Shown here one piece after another: positions 28,590 to 36,512 of a DNA stretch of 64,000 nt (positions are counted from its first letter, which is position 1; each line of letters begins with the position of its first letter). Origin of the DNA: Streptomyces ficellus (lineage in GTDB: Bacteria; Actinomycetota; Actinomycetes; Streptomycetales; Streptomycetaceae); assembly GCF_030406405.1 (NCBI RefSeq), contig NZ_JAUEPL010000022.1:1-64000 (forward strand). The letters run 5' to 3'. The notes under the pieces are model-generated. The model saw only the letters and a program-made list of their open reading frames with translations, made no database searches and was not told the origin of the DNA. A program made the position numbers and the translations under genes.

Positions 28590-29932
28590 TACCGGTCGAC
28601 GCCTCCCATCACGGGGTCGATGGACGCGACGGCGACGATGACGTCGGCGACCATGCCGCCCTCGCACATCGCCGCCATGGCCTGAAGGTTGGTGAACGAC
28701 GGGTCACGGAAGTGGACCCGGTAGGGGCGGGTGCCGCCGTCGCTGACGACATGGACGCCCAGCTCGCCCTTGGGCGACTCGACCGCTGTGTACGTCTCGC
28801 CGGGCGGCACCCGGAAGCCCTCGGTGACCAGCTTGAAGTGGTGGATCAGGGCCTCCATGGAGGTGCCCATGATGTGCTTGATGTGGTCGAGGGAGTTGCC
28901 GAGGCCGTCCGGGCCGAGCGCGAGCTGCGCGGGCCAGGCGATCTTCTTGTCGGCGACCATCACCGGGCCCGGCTCCAGCCGGTCCAGGCACTGTTCGACG
29001 ATCCGCAGCGACTGGCGCATCTCTTCGAGCCGGATGAGGAAGCGGCCGTACGCGTCGCAGGTGTCGGCGGTCGGGACGTCGAACTCGTACGTCTCGTAGC
29101 CGCAGTACGGGTCGGTCTTGCGCAGGTCGTGCGGGAGCCCGGCCGAGCGGAGGATCGGCCCGGTGGCGCCGAGGGCCATGCAGCCGGCCAGGTCGAGGTA
29201 GCCGATGTCCTGCATGCGGGCCTTGAAGATGGGGTTGCCGGTGGCGAGCTTGTCGTACTCCGGCAGGTTCTTCTTCATGGTCTTCACGAACTCGCGGAGC
29301 TGGTCCACGGCGCCCGGCGGCAGGTCCTGGGCGAGGCCGCCGGGGCGGATGTACGCGTGGTTCATGCGCAGCCCGGTGATCAGCTCGTACAGGTCCAGGA
29401 TCAGCTCGCGGTCCCGGAAGCCGTAGATCATGATCGTGGTGGCGCCCAGCTCCATGCCGCCGGTGGCGATGCACACCAGGTGGGAGGAGAGCCGGTTGAG
29501 CTCCATCAGCAGGACGCGGATGACCGAGGCCCGGTCGGGGATCTGGTCCTCGATGCCGAGCAGCTTCTCCACGCCCAGGCAGTACGCCGCCTCGTTGAAG
29601 AAGGGCGTCAGGTAGTCCATGCGCGTGACGAAGGTGGTGCCCTGCGTCCAGTTCCGGTATTCGAGGTTCTTCTCGATGCCGGTGTGGAGGTAGCCGATGC
29701 CGCAGCGGGCCTCGGTGACCGTCTCGCCGTCGAGCTCCAGGATGAGCCGGAGCACGCCGTGCGTGGACGGGTGCTGGGGGCCCATGTTGACGACGATCCG
29801 CTCGTCGTCGGCCTTGGTCGCGGCCTGGACGACCTCGTCCCAGTCGCCGCCGGTGACCGTGTAGACGGTGCCCTCGGTGGTTTCGCGGACCTCGGCCTCG
29901 GGGGCCTGAGGGGCATGGGGGGTGCTGGTCAT
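28589..29932 (-). CDS. nuoD: NADH-quinone oxidoreductase subunit D
   Basis: A 447-residue 49-kDa-type subunit that forms the quinone site with NuoB. The motif MGPQHPSTHGVLRLILELDG holds the quinone-binding His. YLTPFFNEAAYCLGVEKL and GAVDQLREFV regions are conserved, as is the end DPVMGGVDR. The ATG at 29932 overlaps the nuoC stop as ATGA. No fusion to NuoC is present, unlike in E. coli. Confidence 0.96.
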   Translation of the reverse strand: MTSTPHAPQAPEAEVRETTEGTVYTVTGGDWDEVVQAATKADDERIVVNMGPQHPSTHGVLRLILELDGETVTEARCGIGYLHTGIEKNLEYRNWTQGTTFVTRMDYLTPFFNEAAYCLGVEKLLGIEDQIPDRASVIRVLLMELNRLSSHLVCIATGGMELGATTIMIYGFRDRELILDLYELITGLRMNHAYIRPGGLAQDLPPGAVDQLREFVKTMKKNLPEYDKLATGNPIFKARMQDIGYLDLAGCMALGATGPILRSAGLPHDLRKTDPYCGYETYEFDVPTADTCDAYGRFLIRLEEMRQSLRIVEQCLDRLEPGPVMVADKKIAWPAQLALGPDGLGNSLDHIKHIMGTSMEALIHHFKLVTEGFRVPPGETYTAVESPKGELGVHVVSDGGTRPYRVHFRDPSFTNLQAMAAMCEGGMVADVIVAVASIDPVMGGVDR

Positions 29933-30657
29933 GAGTACGACCTCCGCTCGTCCGGAGCCGGGATCTGGGCGCCCTTGTACTCGACGGGGATGCCGCCGAG
30001 GGGGTAGTCCTTGCGCTGCGGGAAGCCCTGCCAGTCGTCCGGCATCATGATCCGGGTCAGGGCGGGGTGGCCGTCGAAGATCAGGCCGAAGAAGTCGTAC
30101 GTCTCGCGCTCGTGCCAGTCGTTGGTCGGGTAGACCGGGACGAGCGACGGGATGTGCGGGTCGGCGTCGGGGGCCGAGACTTCGAGCCGGATCAGGCGGC
30201 CGTGGGTGAGCGAGCGCAGGTGGTACACGGCGTGCAGCTCGCGGCCCTTGTCGCCGGGGTAGTGCACGCCGCTCACCCCCGTACAGAGCTCGAAGCGCAG
30301 CGCGGGGTCGTCACGGAGGGTGCGGGCGACGCGTACGAGGTGTTCGCGGGCGATGTGGAAGGTGATCTCGCCCCGGTCGACGACGGTCTTCTCGATCGCG
30401 TTCTCGGGGACGAGGCCCTGCTCTTCGAGGGCGCCTTCCAGCTCGTCGGCGACCTCGTCGAAGTACCCGCCGTAGGGGCGGACCGCCGGTCCTGGCAGGC
30501 GGACGGAGCGGACCAGGCCGCCGTAGCCGGAGGTGTCGCCGCCGCTGTTGGCGCCGAACATGCCGCGCTGGACGCGGATCTCCTCGCCCAGCCGGCCGCG
30601 CTGGCCCGGCAGGTTCTGCGCGCTCAGCTCCTTGTCGGGATTCGGCTGGTCGCTCAT
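29929..30657 (-). CDS. nuoC: NADH-quinone oxidoreductase subunit C
   Basis: A 242-residue 30-kDa-type subunit. The signature is NDWHERETYDFFGLIFDGHP, followed by DWQGFPQRKDYPLGG. About 60 N-terminal residues are Gly/Asn-rich and not conserved (RVQRGMFGANSGGDTSGYGG). The ATG at 30657 overlaps the nuoB stop as ATGA. Compare the divergent paralogue nuoC2 at 1-650. Confidence 0.95.
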   Translation of the reverse strand: MSDQPNPDKELSAQNLPGQRGRLGEEIRVQRGMFGANSGGDTSGYGGLVRSVRLPGPAVRPYGGYFDEVADELEGALEEQGLVPENAIEKTVVDRGEITFHIAREHLVRVARTLRDDPALRFELCTGVSGVHYPGDKGRELHAVYHLRSLTHGRLIRLEVSAPDADPHIPSLVPVYPTNDWHERETYDFFGLIFDGHPALTRIMMPDDWQGFPQRKDYPLGGIPVEYKGAQIPAPDERRSYS

Positions 30658-31208
30658 CGCAGCAGCCCCTTCATCTCGATCATGGGCAGTGCCTTGAGCG
30701 CGGCTTCCTCCGCCTCGCGGGCCGCTTCCTCCGCGTTGACGCCGAGCTTGGAGTTCTGGATCTTCTGGTGGAGCTTGAGGATCGCGTCCATCAGCATCTC
30801 CGGACGCGGTGGGCAGCCCGGCAGATAGATGTCGACGGGGACGACATGGTCGACGCCCTGCACAATCGCGTAATTGTTGAACATTCCGCCCGATGATGCG
30901 CAAACCCCCATGGAGATCACCCACTTGGGGTTGGGCATCTGGTCGTAGACCTGGCGCAGGACGGGCGCCATCTTCTGGCTGACCCGGCCGGCCACGATCA
31001 TCAGGTCGGCCTGGCGCGGCGAGCCGCGGAAGACCTCCATGCCGAAGCGCGCCAGGTCGTACCGCCCGGCGCCGGTCGTCATCATCTCGATGGCGCAGCA
31101 GGCAAGGCCGAAGGTCGCGGGGAAGACGGACGACTTGCGCACCCAGCCCGCGGCCTGTTCGACCGTCGTCAGCAGAAAACCGCTCGGCAGCTTCTCTTCG
31201 AGTCCCAT
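30654..31208 (-). CDS. nuoB: NADH-quinone oxidoreductase subunit B
   Basis: A 184-residue PSST-type subunit with the N2 cluster ligands CC37-38 (FGLACCAIEMM), Cys103 (GVCASSGG) and Cys132 (PGCPPRPE). The ATG at 31208 follows GAGGAGCACCA. It is separated from nuoA by 17 bp and coupled to nuoC. The C-terminal Glu/Ala-rich helix (NAEEAAREAEEAALKA) is an actinobacterial extension. Confidence 0.96.
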   Translation of the reverse strand: MGLEEKLPSGFLLTTVEQAAGWVRKSSVFPATFGLACCAIEMMTTGAGRYDLARFGMEVFRGSPRQADLMIVAGRVSQKMAPVLRQVYDQMPNPKWVISMGVCASSGGMFNNYAIVQGVDHVVPVDIYLPGCPPRPEMLMDAILKLHQKIQNSKLGVNAEEAAREAEEAALKALPMIEMKGLLR

Positions 31209-31225
31209 TGGTGCTCCTCAGCCCC

Positions 31226-31585
31226 TCAGTCCCAGTCCAGGCCGCCGCGCCGCCATACATACGCGTAGGCGACGAAGACGGTGAGCACGAAGAGCAGCAT
31301 CTCCACGAGCCCGAAAAGCCCCAGGGCGTCGAAGCTGACGGCCCAGGGATAGAGGAAGACGATCTCGATATCGAAGATGATGAAGAGCATCGCCGTCAGG
31401 TAGTACTTGATGGGGAAGCGGCCACCTCCGGCCGGAGTGGGTGTCGGCTCGATACCGCACTCGTAGGCCTCAAGCTTGGCCCGGTTGTACCTCTTTGGGC
31501 CGATAAGCGTGGCCATGACCACGGAGAAGATCGCAAACCCTGCCCCGAGGGCGCCGAGCACGAGGATGGGCGCGTAGGCATTCAC
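31226..31585 (-). CDS. nuoA: NADH-quinone oxidoreductase subunit A
   Basis: A 119-residue three-helix subunit and the first gene of the main operon. The conserved loop YECGIEPTPTPAGGGRFPIK lies between helices one and two. The GTG at 31585 follows an AAGGAG/GAGGAG-rich site. A Rex-like operator sits 81-96 bp upstream, so operon output is probably tied to NADH/NAD+. Confidence 0.95.
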   Translation of the reverse strand: MNAYAPILVLGALGAGFAIFSVVMATLIGPKRYNRAKLEAYECGIEPTPTPAGGGRFPIKYYLTAMLFIIFDIEIVFLYPWAVSFDALGLFGLVEMLLFVLTVFVAYAYVWRRGGLDWD

Positions 31586-31665
31586 GCTCCTCGCTCCTTC
31601 CAGTCGTCCTTGACCGTTGGACCGCACCGGGCATCCGTCTCGCCGCCTCGCGAAGATCGTGCACA

Positions 31666-31681
31666 TGTGAGGCAGTTCACA
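31666..31681. promoter_or_regulatory. Rex-like operator upstream of nuoA
   Basis: TGTGAGGCAGTTCACA is an inverted repeat with perfect 5-bp arms (TGTGA/TCACA). It closely resembles the Streptomyces Rex operator TGTGAACGCGTTCACA. Rex represses respiratory genes when NADH/NAD+ is low, and nuoA-N is a known Rex target in S. coelicolor. The site lies 81-96 bp before the nuoA GTG. Confidence 0.8.
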
Positions 31682-31714
31682 AGCCCGCTGCTCGCATCCT
31701 ATGCCCGTGGATCT

Positions 31715-31728
31715 GTGATCTGCGACAC
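31715..31728. promoter_or_regulatory. Crp-like site (GTG-N6-GNCAC)
   Basis: GTGATCTGCGACAC matches all fixed positions of the Streptomyces Crp consensus, 130 bp upstream of nuoA. A near-match (GTGATCTCCACCAC) follows at 31748-31761. The consensus is short, so chance occurrence is possible. Confidence 0.4.
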
Positions 31729-32024
31729 GGGGTGCGACAACGTCTTTGTGATCTCCACCACCTGGCGAAGGATCATGAATTCCGATGAAGGCTGATCTTC
31801 ACACGCCGCGTAGTCATATGACTGCGTTCCGTGAAGCAGGTAGGGGTTGCCGCTGGTCAGAGCCGGTTTGCCCTATCAAGAGATGGTGGGTACAGGCAAA
31901 TTCGCTCTGGATTCGCACGGGTGGTAGAGGACCTCACCCCACTCCCGCGAGGGGCCGGCCGGTACCGAAGTGGACACGTGCGTGCGTTCACGATCTTCCG
32001 GGCATCTGCGACGGTGACCTTTCC

Positions 32025-32038
32025 GTGACCTGCGTCAC
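32025..32038. promoter_or_regulatory. Crp-like site upstream of the NlpC/P60 gene
   Basis: GTGACCTGCGTCAC is a perfect palindromic-armed match to GTG-N6-GNCAC, extended to CGTGAC-CTGC-GTCACG. It lies about 240 bp before the hydrolase ATG. Crp-type control of cell-wall hydrolases is known in actinobacteria; here it is inferred. Confidence 0.45.
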
Positions 32039-32276
32039 GCCGCTGCCGCGCCGGGGAAAGCGGGCTTGGCCACCGGCGTGAAGGAGTGGTAGGCGCGCGG
32101 CAATTCGGACGTTTCACAGAAAGCCCATGATCACGGCCATGATCACCACAGTCCGCATTGTCCGTTACGGCGTCAATAAAGCCCGTACGGAACCGGATTC
32201 ACGCATTCCGAGCGCAACTGTGGCGCAACCCACGTTTCTTGAAGGGAACCGTGAAGCCCTGATAGCGGTTGTACTC

Positions 32277-33116
32277 ATGTCCCACACCGCTCACATACCC
32301 AGCCACCGGAAGCCCCGCCGCAACGCCTCGAAGCTCGCGCTGCGGGCCGGAGTTGCCGGTGGCGTTCTCAGCACCATCGCGGTGGCCGGTGCTGCCGGGC
32401 CGGCCCACGCCGAGCCGGTGACCGAGACCATCGAGATGCCCACCCTCAACGCGGACCTGTCCGCGAACCTGTCGAGCGCGGTCGCCGCCTCCGCCGAGGC
32501 GACCCAGCAGATCGCACTCGACCAGGAGCTGCAGACGCAGGAGAACGCCGCGGCCGCCAAGGCCGCGAAGGAAGCCAAGACGGCCAAGGCCGAGGCGGAG
32601 CGCAAGGCCGAGGCCGAGGCCAAGCGGAAGGCCGAGGCCCAGGCCAAGGCCGAGGCCGCCGAGCGCGCCTCCCGCTCCGCCGAGCGCACCACGCTCTCCG
32701 CCTCCGCCGGCTCCGACGACGGCGGCTCCTCCTTCGACATCTCCGGCTCCTCCCAGGCGACCGGCTCCGCCGCGGCGATCGTGGACTTCGCCCGCGCCCA
32801 GGTCGGCGACGCGTACGTCATGGGCAGCACCGGCCCCAACTCCTGGGACTGCTCGGGCCTCGTCCAGGCCGCGTACCGCCAGGCGGGCATCGAGCTCCCC
32901 CGCGTCTCGGGCGACCAGTCCAGCCGCGGCACGTCCGTCTCGCTGGACGACCTCCAGCCGGGCGACATCCTCTACTGGGGCAGCCGCAGCGACTCGTACC
33001 ACGTCGCGATCTACGTGGGCGGCGGCAACTACGTCGGCGCGCAGAACCCCAGCACGGGTGTCGTCGAGCGCTCCCTCGACTACGACATGCCGTCCGGCGC
33101 GGTCCGCGTGCTCTGA
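32277..33116 (+). CDS. Secreted NlpC/P60 peptidoglycan endopeptidase
   Basis: A 279-residue exported hydrolase. A signal peptide covers about 1-45 (ending PAHAEP), followed by an Ala/Glu/Lys-rich coiled coil at about 85-135. The NlpC/P60 domain covers about 165-279, with catalytic Cys192 (WDCSGLV) and His242 (YHVAIYVG). It cleaves peptide stems of peptidoglycan, probably in growth or germination. The ATG at 32277 was chosen because it starts the signal peptide; the open frame extends to 32127 with no leader features. A strong terminator follows. Confidence 0.93.
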   Translation: MSHTAHIPSHRKPRRNASKLALRAGVAGGVLSTIAVAGAAGPAHAEPVTETIEMPTLNADLSANLSSAVAASAEATQQIALDQELQTQENAAAAKAAKEAKTAKAEAERKAEAEAKRKAEAQAKAEAAERASRSAERTTLSASAGSDDGGSSFDISGSSQATGSAAAIVDFARAQVGDAYVMGSTGPNSWDCSGLVQAAYRQAGIELPRVSGDQSSRGTSVSLDDLQPGDILYWGSRSDSYHVAIYVGGGNYVGAQNPSTGVVERSLDYDMPSGAVRVL

Positions 33117-33134
33117 CCCGCGCGCATCCGGTGT

Positions 33135-33179
33135 GAAGGGCCGTCGCTCCCCCGCTCGGGGAGGGAGCGACGGCCCTTC
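33135..33179. terminator. Strong bidirectional terminator
   Basis: A perfect 17-bp stem (33135-33151 with 33163-33179, 11-nt loop) lies between the convergent NlpC/P60 gene and the geranylgeranyl reductase gene, 18 bp after one stop and 19 bp from the other. Confidence 0.85.
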
Positions 33180-33198
33180 GGCGCCTGCCTGCGGGCGT

Positions 33199-34491
33199 TC
33201 AGGCCTTCGGGGCCACCTTCGACAGGCCGTTGATGATGCGGTCCATCGCGTCGCCGCCCGTGGGGTCGGTGAGGTTGGCGAGCATCTTCAGCGTGAACCT
33301 CATCAGCAGCGGGTGCGTCAGGCCGCGCTGCGCCGCGATCTTCATGACCTTCGGGTTGCCGATCAGCTTCACGAAGGCGCGGCCGAGCGTGTAGTACCCG
33401 CCGTAGGTGTCCTTGAGGATCTTCGGGTAGTTGTGGAGGGCCAGTTCGCGCTGGGCCGGGGTCGCGCGGGCGTGCGCCTGCACGATCACGTCGGCGGCGA
33501 TCTGCCCGGACTCCATGGCGTACGCGATGCCCTCGCCGTTGAACGGGTTGACCAGGCCGCCCGCGTCGCCCACCAGCAGCAGGCCGCGCGTGTAGTGCGG
33601 CTGCCGGTTGAAGGCCATGGGCAGCGCGGCGCCGCGGATCGGGCCGGTCATGTTCTCGGGGACGTACCCCCACTCCTCCGGCATCGAGGCGCACCACGCC
33701 TTCAGCACCTCGCGCCAGTCCAGCTCCTTGAAGGAGTCGGAGGTGTTGAGGACGCCGAGGCCGACGTTCGACGTGCCGTCGCCCATGCCGAAGATCCAGC
33801 CGTAGCCGGGCAGCAGCCGGTCCTCGCCGGGGCCGCGCCGGTCCCACAGCTCCAGCCAGGACTCCAGGTAGTCGTCCTCGTGGCGTGGGGAGGTGAAATA
33901 CGTACGGACGGCGACGCCCATCGGCCGGTCCTCGCGCCGGTGCAGGCCCATGGCGAGGGACAGGCGCGTGGAGTTGCCGTCGGCGGCGACGACCAGCGGC
34001 GCGTGGAAGGTGGCGGGCGTCTTCTCCTCGCCCAGCTTGGCGTGCACGCCCGTGATCCGGCCGGTGCGCTCATCGATGACCGGGGCGCCGACGTTGCACC
34101 GCTCGTACAGCCGCGCACCCGCCTTCTGCGCCTGGCGGGCGAGTTGCTCGTCGAAGTCGTCGCGCTTGCGTACGAGGCCGTAGTCCGGGTAGCTGGCCAG
34201 CTCCGGCCAGTCGAGCTGGAGGCGGACGCCACCGCCGATGATGCGCAGGCCCTTGTTCCGCAGCCAGCCCGCCTCCTCGGAGATGTCGATGCCCATCGCC
34301 ACGAGCTGCTTGGTGGCGCGGGGGGTGAGACCGTCGCCGCACACCTTCTCGCGCGGGAACGCGGTCTTTTCGAGGAGCAGGACGTCCAGGCCGGCCTTGG
34401 CGAGGTAGTACGCGGTCGTGGAGCCGGCCGGACCGGCCCCGACGACGATCACATCCGCGGTGTGTTCGGAGAGGGGCTGCTGCTCGGTCAC
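33199..34491 (-). CDS. Geranylgeranyl reductase family FAD oxidoreductase (MenJ-like)
   Basis: A 430-residue FAD-dependent reductase. The dinucleotide motif GAGPAG is at 18-23, CGDGLTPRA follows near 52-60 (typical of the family), and GDAGGLVNPFNGEGI is the second FAD motif near 280. Members saturate isoprenoid chains. Beside complex I and menaquinone genes the natural role is partial saturation of the menaquinone side chain, like mycobacterial MenJ, and Streptomyces MK-9(H6/H8) fits. The GTG at 34491 follows GGGAG. It is divergent from a GNAT gene 97 bp away. Confidence 0.88.
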   Translation of the reverse strand: MTEQQPLSEHTADVIVVGAGPAGSTTAYYLAKAGLDVLLLEKTAFPREKVCGDGLTPRATKQLVAMGIDISEEAGWLRNKGLRIIGGGVRLQLDWPELASYPDYGLVRKRDDFDEQLARQAQKAGARLYERCNVGAPVIDERTGRITGVHAKLGEEKTPATFHAPLVVAADGNSTRLSLAMGLHRREDRPMGVAVRTYFTSPRHEDDYLESWLELWDRRGPGEDRLLPGYGWIFGMGDGTSNVGLGVLNTSDSFKELDWREVLKAWCASMPEEWGYVPENMTGPIRGAALPMAFNRQPHYTRGLLLVGDAGGLVNPFNGEGIAYAMESGQIAADVIVQAHARATPAQRELALHNYPKILKDTYGGYYTLGRAFVKLIGNPKVMKIAAQRGLTHPLLMRFTLKMLANLTDPTGGDAMDRIINGLSKVAPKA

Positions 34492-34588
34492 GGCGGGGTC
34501 TCCCGAATACTCGAAATTGCGTACCGGACGGCACAGGACGTGTGCAGTCTATGGGGACGTACCGATCACCGACCCGAAGGGCCGCCCG

Positions 34589-35113
34589 ATGACCGAGCTG
34601 CTCCCCGCCGGCCGGCCCGTTGTCCGGCTGCGTGTACCGACGCACGAGGACGCGTACGCCTGGCACCGGGCGTTCGACGACCCGGAGGTGATGGAGTTCT
34701 TCCAGGGCGGGCCCGCCGAGCTGTCCGTCTACCACGAGCTCACCGCCCGCCAGCGCCGCCATGACGCCGAGCGCGGCTTCTGCCTGTGGACGCTGCTGGA
34801 CGAGGCCGGCGAGGTCATCGGCTTCACGGGAGCGCAGCCGTGGCCGCACGCGTGGGGGCCGGCCGGCGAGGTCGAGATCGGCTGGCGGCTCGCCCGGTGC
34901 GCGTGGGGCAAGGGGTACGCGACCGCCGCCGCCCGCATGACGCTGGAGCGGCTGCGGGCGGCGGGGGTGGAGCGGGTGGTCGCCATGGTGAACACCGGCA
35001 ACGAGCGGTCGGTGGCGGTGGCGCGGCGGCTGGGGATGGCACCGGCGCGGACGTACGCGATACCCGGCGGGGGCGGGCAACAGGCGCGCTGCTTCCGGCT
35101 GGAGCTGTCCTAG
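34589..35113 (+). CDS. GNAT-family N-acetyltransferase
   Basis: A 174-residue acetyltransferase of the RimJ/RimL-like GNAT group. VRLRVPTHEDAYAWHRAFDD opens the fold, EIGWRLARCAWGKGYATAAA is the acetyl-CoA pyrophosphate loop (motif A), and VNTGNERSVAVARRLGM is motif B. The ATG at 34589 follows GAAGGG. The open frame continues upstream to 34418, but that part overlaps the divergent reductase. The substrate is unknown. Confidence 0.87.
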   Translation: MTELLPAGRPVVRLRVPTHEDAYAWHRAFDDPEVMEFFQGGPAELSVYHELTARQRRHDAERGFCLWTLLDEAGEVIGFTGAQPWPHAWGPAGEVEIGWRLARCAWGKGYATAAARMTLERLRAAGVERVVAMVNTGNERSVAVARRLGMAPARTYAIPGGGGQQARCFRLELS

Positions 35114-35178
35114 GGAGTGTCGTCAAAGCAGCGTCGTCCGCCCGAAGGGCGGGGCAGACGGGACTGTGACGACATGAC

Positions 35179-35874
35179 CTAGCGCGCCTTCGTGCCCCGG
35201 TGCAGCGCCACGATCCCGCCCGTCAGGTTCCGCCACGCCACCTTCGACCAGCCCGCCGCCTGGAGGCGCCGGGCGAGGGTCGGCTGGTCGGGCCAGCTCT
35301 GGATGGACTCGGCGAGGTAGACGTACGCGTCGGGGTTGGAGGAGACGGCGCGGGCGACCGGCGGCAGCGCGCGCATCAGGTACTCCTCGTACACCGTCCG
35401 GAACGGCGCCCACGTCGGGTGCGAGAACTCGCAGATCACCACCCGGCCGCCCGGCTTGGTCACCCGGTACAGCTCGCTCAGCGCGGCGTCCGTGTCCTGG
35501 ACGTTGCGCAGCCCGAAGGAGATCGTCACCGCGTCGAACACCCCGTCCCGGAAGGGCAGCTTCGTGGCGTCGCCCGCCGTCAGGGGCAGCCAGGGGTGGC
35601 GCTTCTTGCCCTCGCGCAGCATGCCGAGCGAGAAGTCGCACGGCACCACATACGCACCGGCCCGCGCGAACGGCAGCGAGGACGTACCGGTGCCCGCCGC
35701 CAGGTCGAGGACCTTCTGGCCGTGCCGGGCGTCGACCGCCTTGGCGACCTCCTTGCGCCACCGCCGGTCCTGGCCGAGCGAGAGCACGTCATTGGTGAGG
35801 TCGTAGTTCGCGGCGACGTCGTCGAACATCGAGGCGACTTCGTGCGGCTGCTTGTCCAGGGTTGCTCGCGTCAC
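35179..35874 (-). CDS. menG: Demethylmenaquinone methyltransferase (MenG/UbiE)
   Basis: A 231-residue SAM-dependent methyltransferase that adds the final methyl group to demethylmenaquinone. The SAM motif is VLDLAAGTGTSSLPFA (about 56-71). The family signatures MFDDVAANYDLTNDVLSLGQ and FGLRNVQD are present. The GTG at 35874 gives the normal length; the frame extends upstream by 17 codons without a better site. It is the last gene of an mqnC, amidohydrolase-like, menG unit. Confidence 0.92.
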   Translation of the reverse strand: MTRATLDKQPHEVASMFDDVAANYDLTNDVLSLGQDRRWRKEVAKAVDARHGQKVLDLAAGTGTSSLPFARAGAYVVPCDFSLGMLREGKKRHPWLPLTAGDATKLPFRDGVFDAVTISFGLRNVQDTDAALSELYRVTKPGGRVVICEFSHPTWAPFRTVYEEYLMRALPPVARAVSSNPDAYVYLAESIQSWPDQPTLARRLQAAGWSKVAWRNLTGGIVALHRGTKAR

Positions 35875-35905
35875 CCGCCCATTGTGGCAGGCGGCCCCCT
35901 CGCGC

Positions 35906-36505
35906 CTACGCGCGCCTGTGGACAAGGCGGCCGGCCAGGACGGTCGCCACGCACGTCGAGGCGCCGAGCCGCACGAGGGCGGCCCGGTCCGGTACGTCGA
36001 ACACGGCGAACCGCGCGGGGCCCCCGGGGGCCAGTCGCGGCAGCAGGATCAGCGGCACCGGCGAGAACGACGCGGGCCCCGGCAGGACCGCCGGGCGGCG
36101 GCCGACCGCGAGCCCGGCCCGGCGCACCGCGTCCAGGGCGGCGCGGGTGCGCAGTTCACCGGCGACGGCGACCGTTCCGTGCGCCAGCATCCGCCGCACC
36201 CCGCGCCGCGCGCTGGCGCCCTGACGGGACGCGTCGGCGAGGAAGATGGCCCGCGCCCGTTCCCCGGTGATCGGCTCGGTGCCGAACTCGGCGGCCTCGC
36301 GCGGGTCCGGGTGGTAGGTGCCTTCGAGGAGCTCGGGCCCGTACGGGTTGAGCAGCCCGGGGGTGAGGATGCCGGGCCACCGCCGCACCCGCGCCCGTGG
36401 ATGAGCGGCGGCCAGCTCCTCGTACGGGCCGATGGCGGCGATGTGGGCGCCGTCGACCAGGACCGCGGACTCGGGCGAGGACTCGGCGACGTGAAGGGTC
36501 AGCAC
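35906..36505 (-). CDS. Amidohydrolase/imidazolonepropionase-like domain protein lacking the metal motif
   Basis: A 199-residue protein resembling only the composite beta domain and the first edge of an amidohydrolase. VDGAHIAAIGP leads to GILTPGLLNPYGP, where active family members have LTPGLxNxHxH. Here the HxH metal ligands are replaced by Asn-Pro-Tyr, and no later histidine set is present. It sits in the mqnC-menG operon, 7 bp after mqnC and 31 bp before menG. MqnX, the aminodeoxyfutalosine deaminase, is a full amidohydrolase of about 400 residues, so this could be a decayed or repurposed relative. The short size with intact frame and spacing argues for a kept, non-catalytic role. Function is unknown. 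Confidence 0.7.
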   Translation of the reverse strand: MLTLHVAESSPESAVLVDGAHIAAIGPYEELAAAHPRARVRRWPGILTPGLLNPYGPELLEGTYHPDPREAAEFGTEPITGERARAIFLADASRQGASARRGVRRMLAHGTVAVAGELRTRAALDAVRRAGLAVGRRPAVLPGPASFSPVPLILLPRLAPGGPARFAVFDVPDRAALVRLGASTCVATVLAGRLVHRRA

Positions 36506-36512
36506 GGCGGCG

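Larger units (their letters stand above)
31586..32276. other. Regulatory intergenic region nuoA / NlpC-P60 gene
   Basis: This 691-bp divergent region has no convincing gene. It holds a Rex-like box (31666-31681), two matches to the Streptomyces Crp consensus GTG-N6-GNCAC (31715-31728 and 32025-32038), and a near-match at 31748-31761. I looked for a c-di-AMP (ydaO-type) riboswitch before the hydrolase gene and could not support one. Confidence 0.6.

Noticed and set aside
31785..32081. A 98-codon open frame in the nuoA/NlpC intergenic region
   Set aside because: It has no ribosome site and no recognised domain, and it lies over probable regulatory sites.
32030..32276. A c-di-AMP (ydaO-type) riboswitch before the NlpC/P60 gene
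   Set aside because: Expected in some actinobacterial cell-wall hydrolase leaders, but I could not find the conserved core in the sequence.
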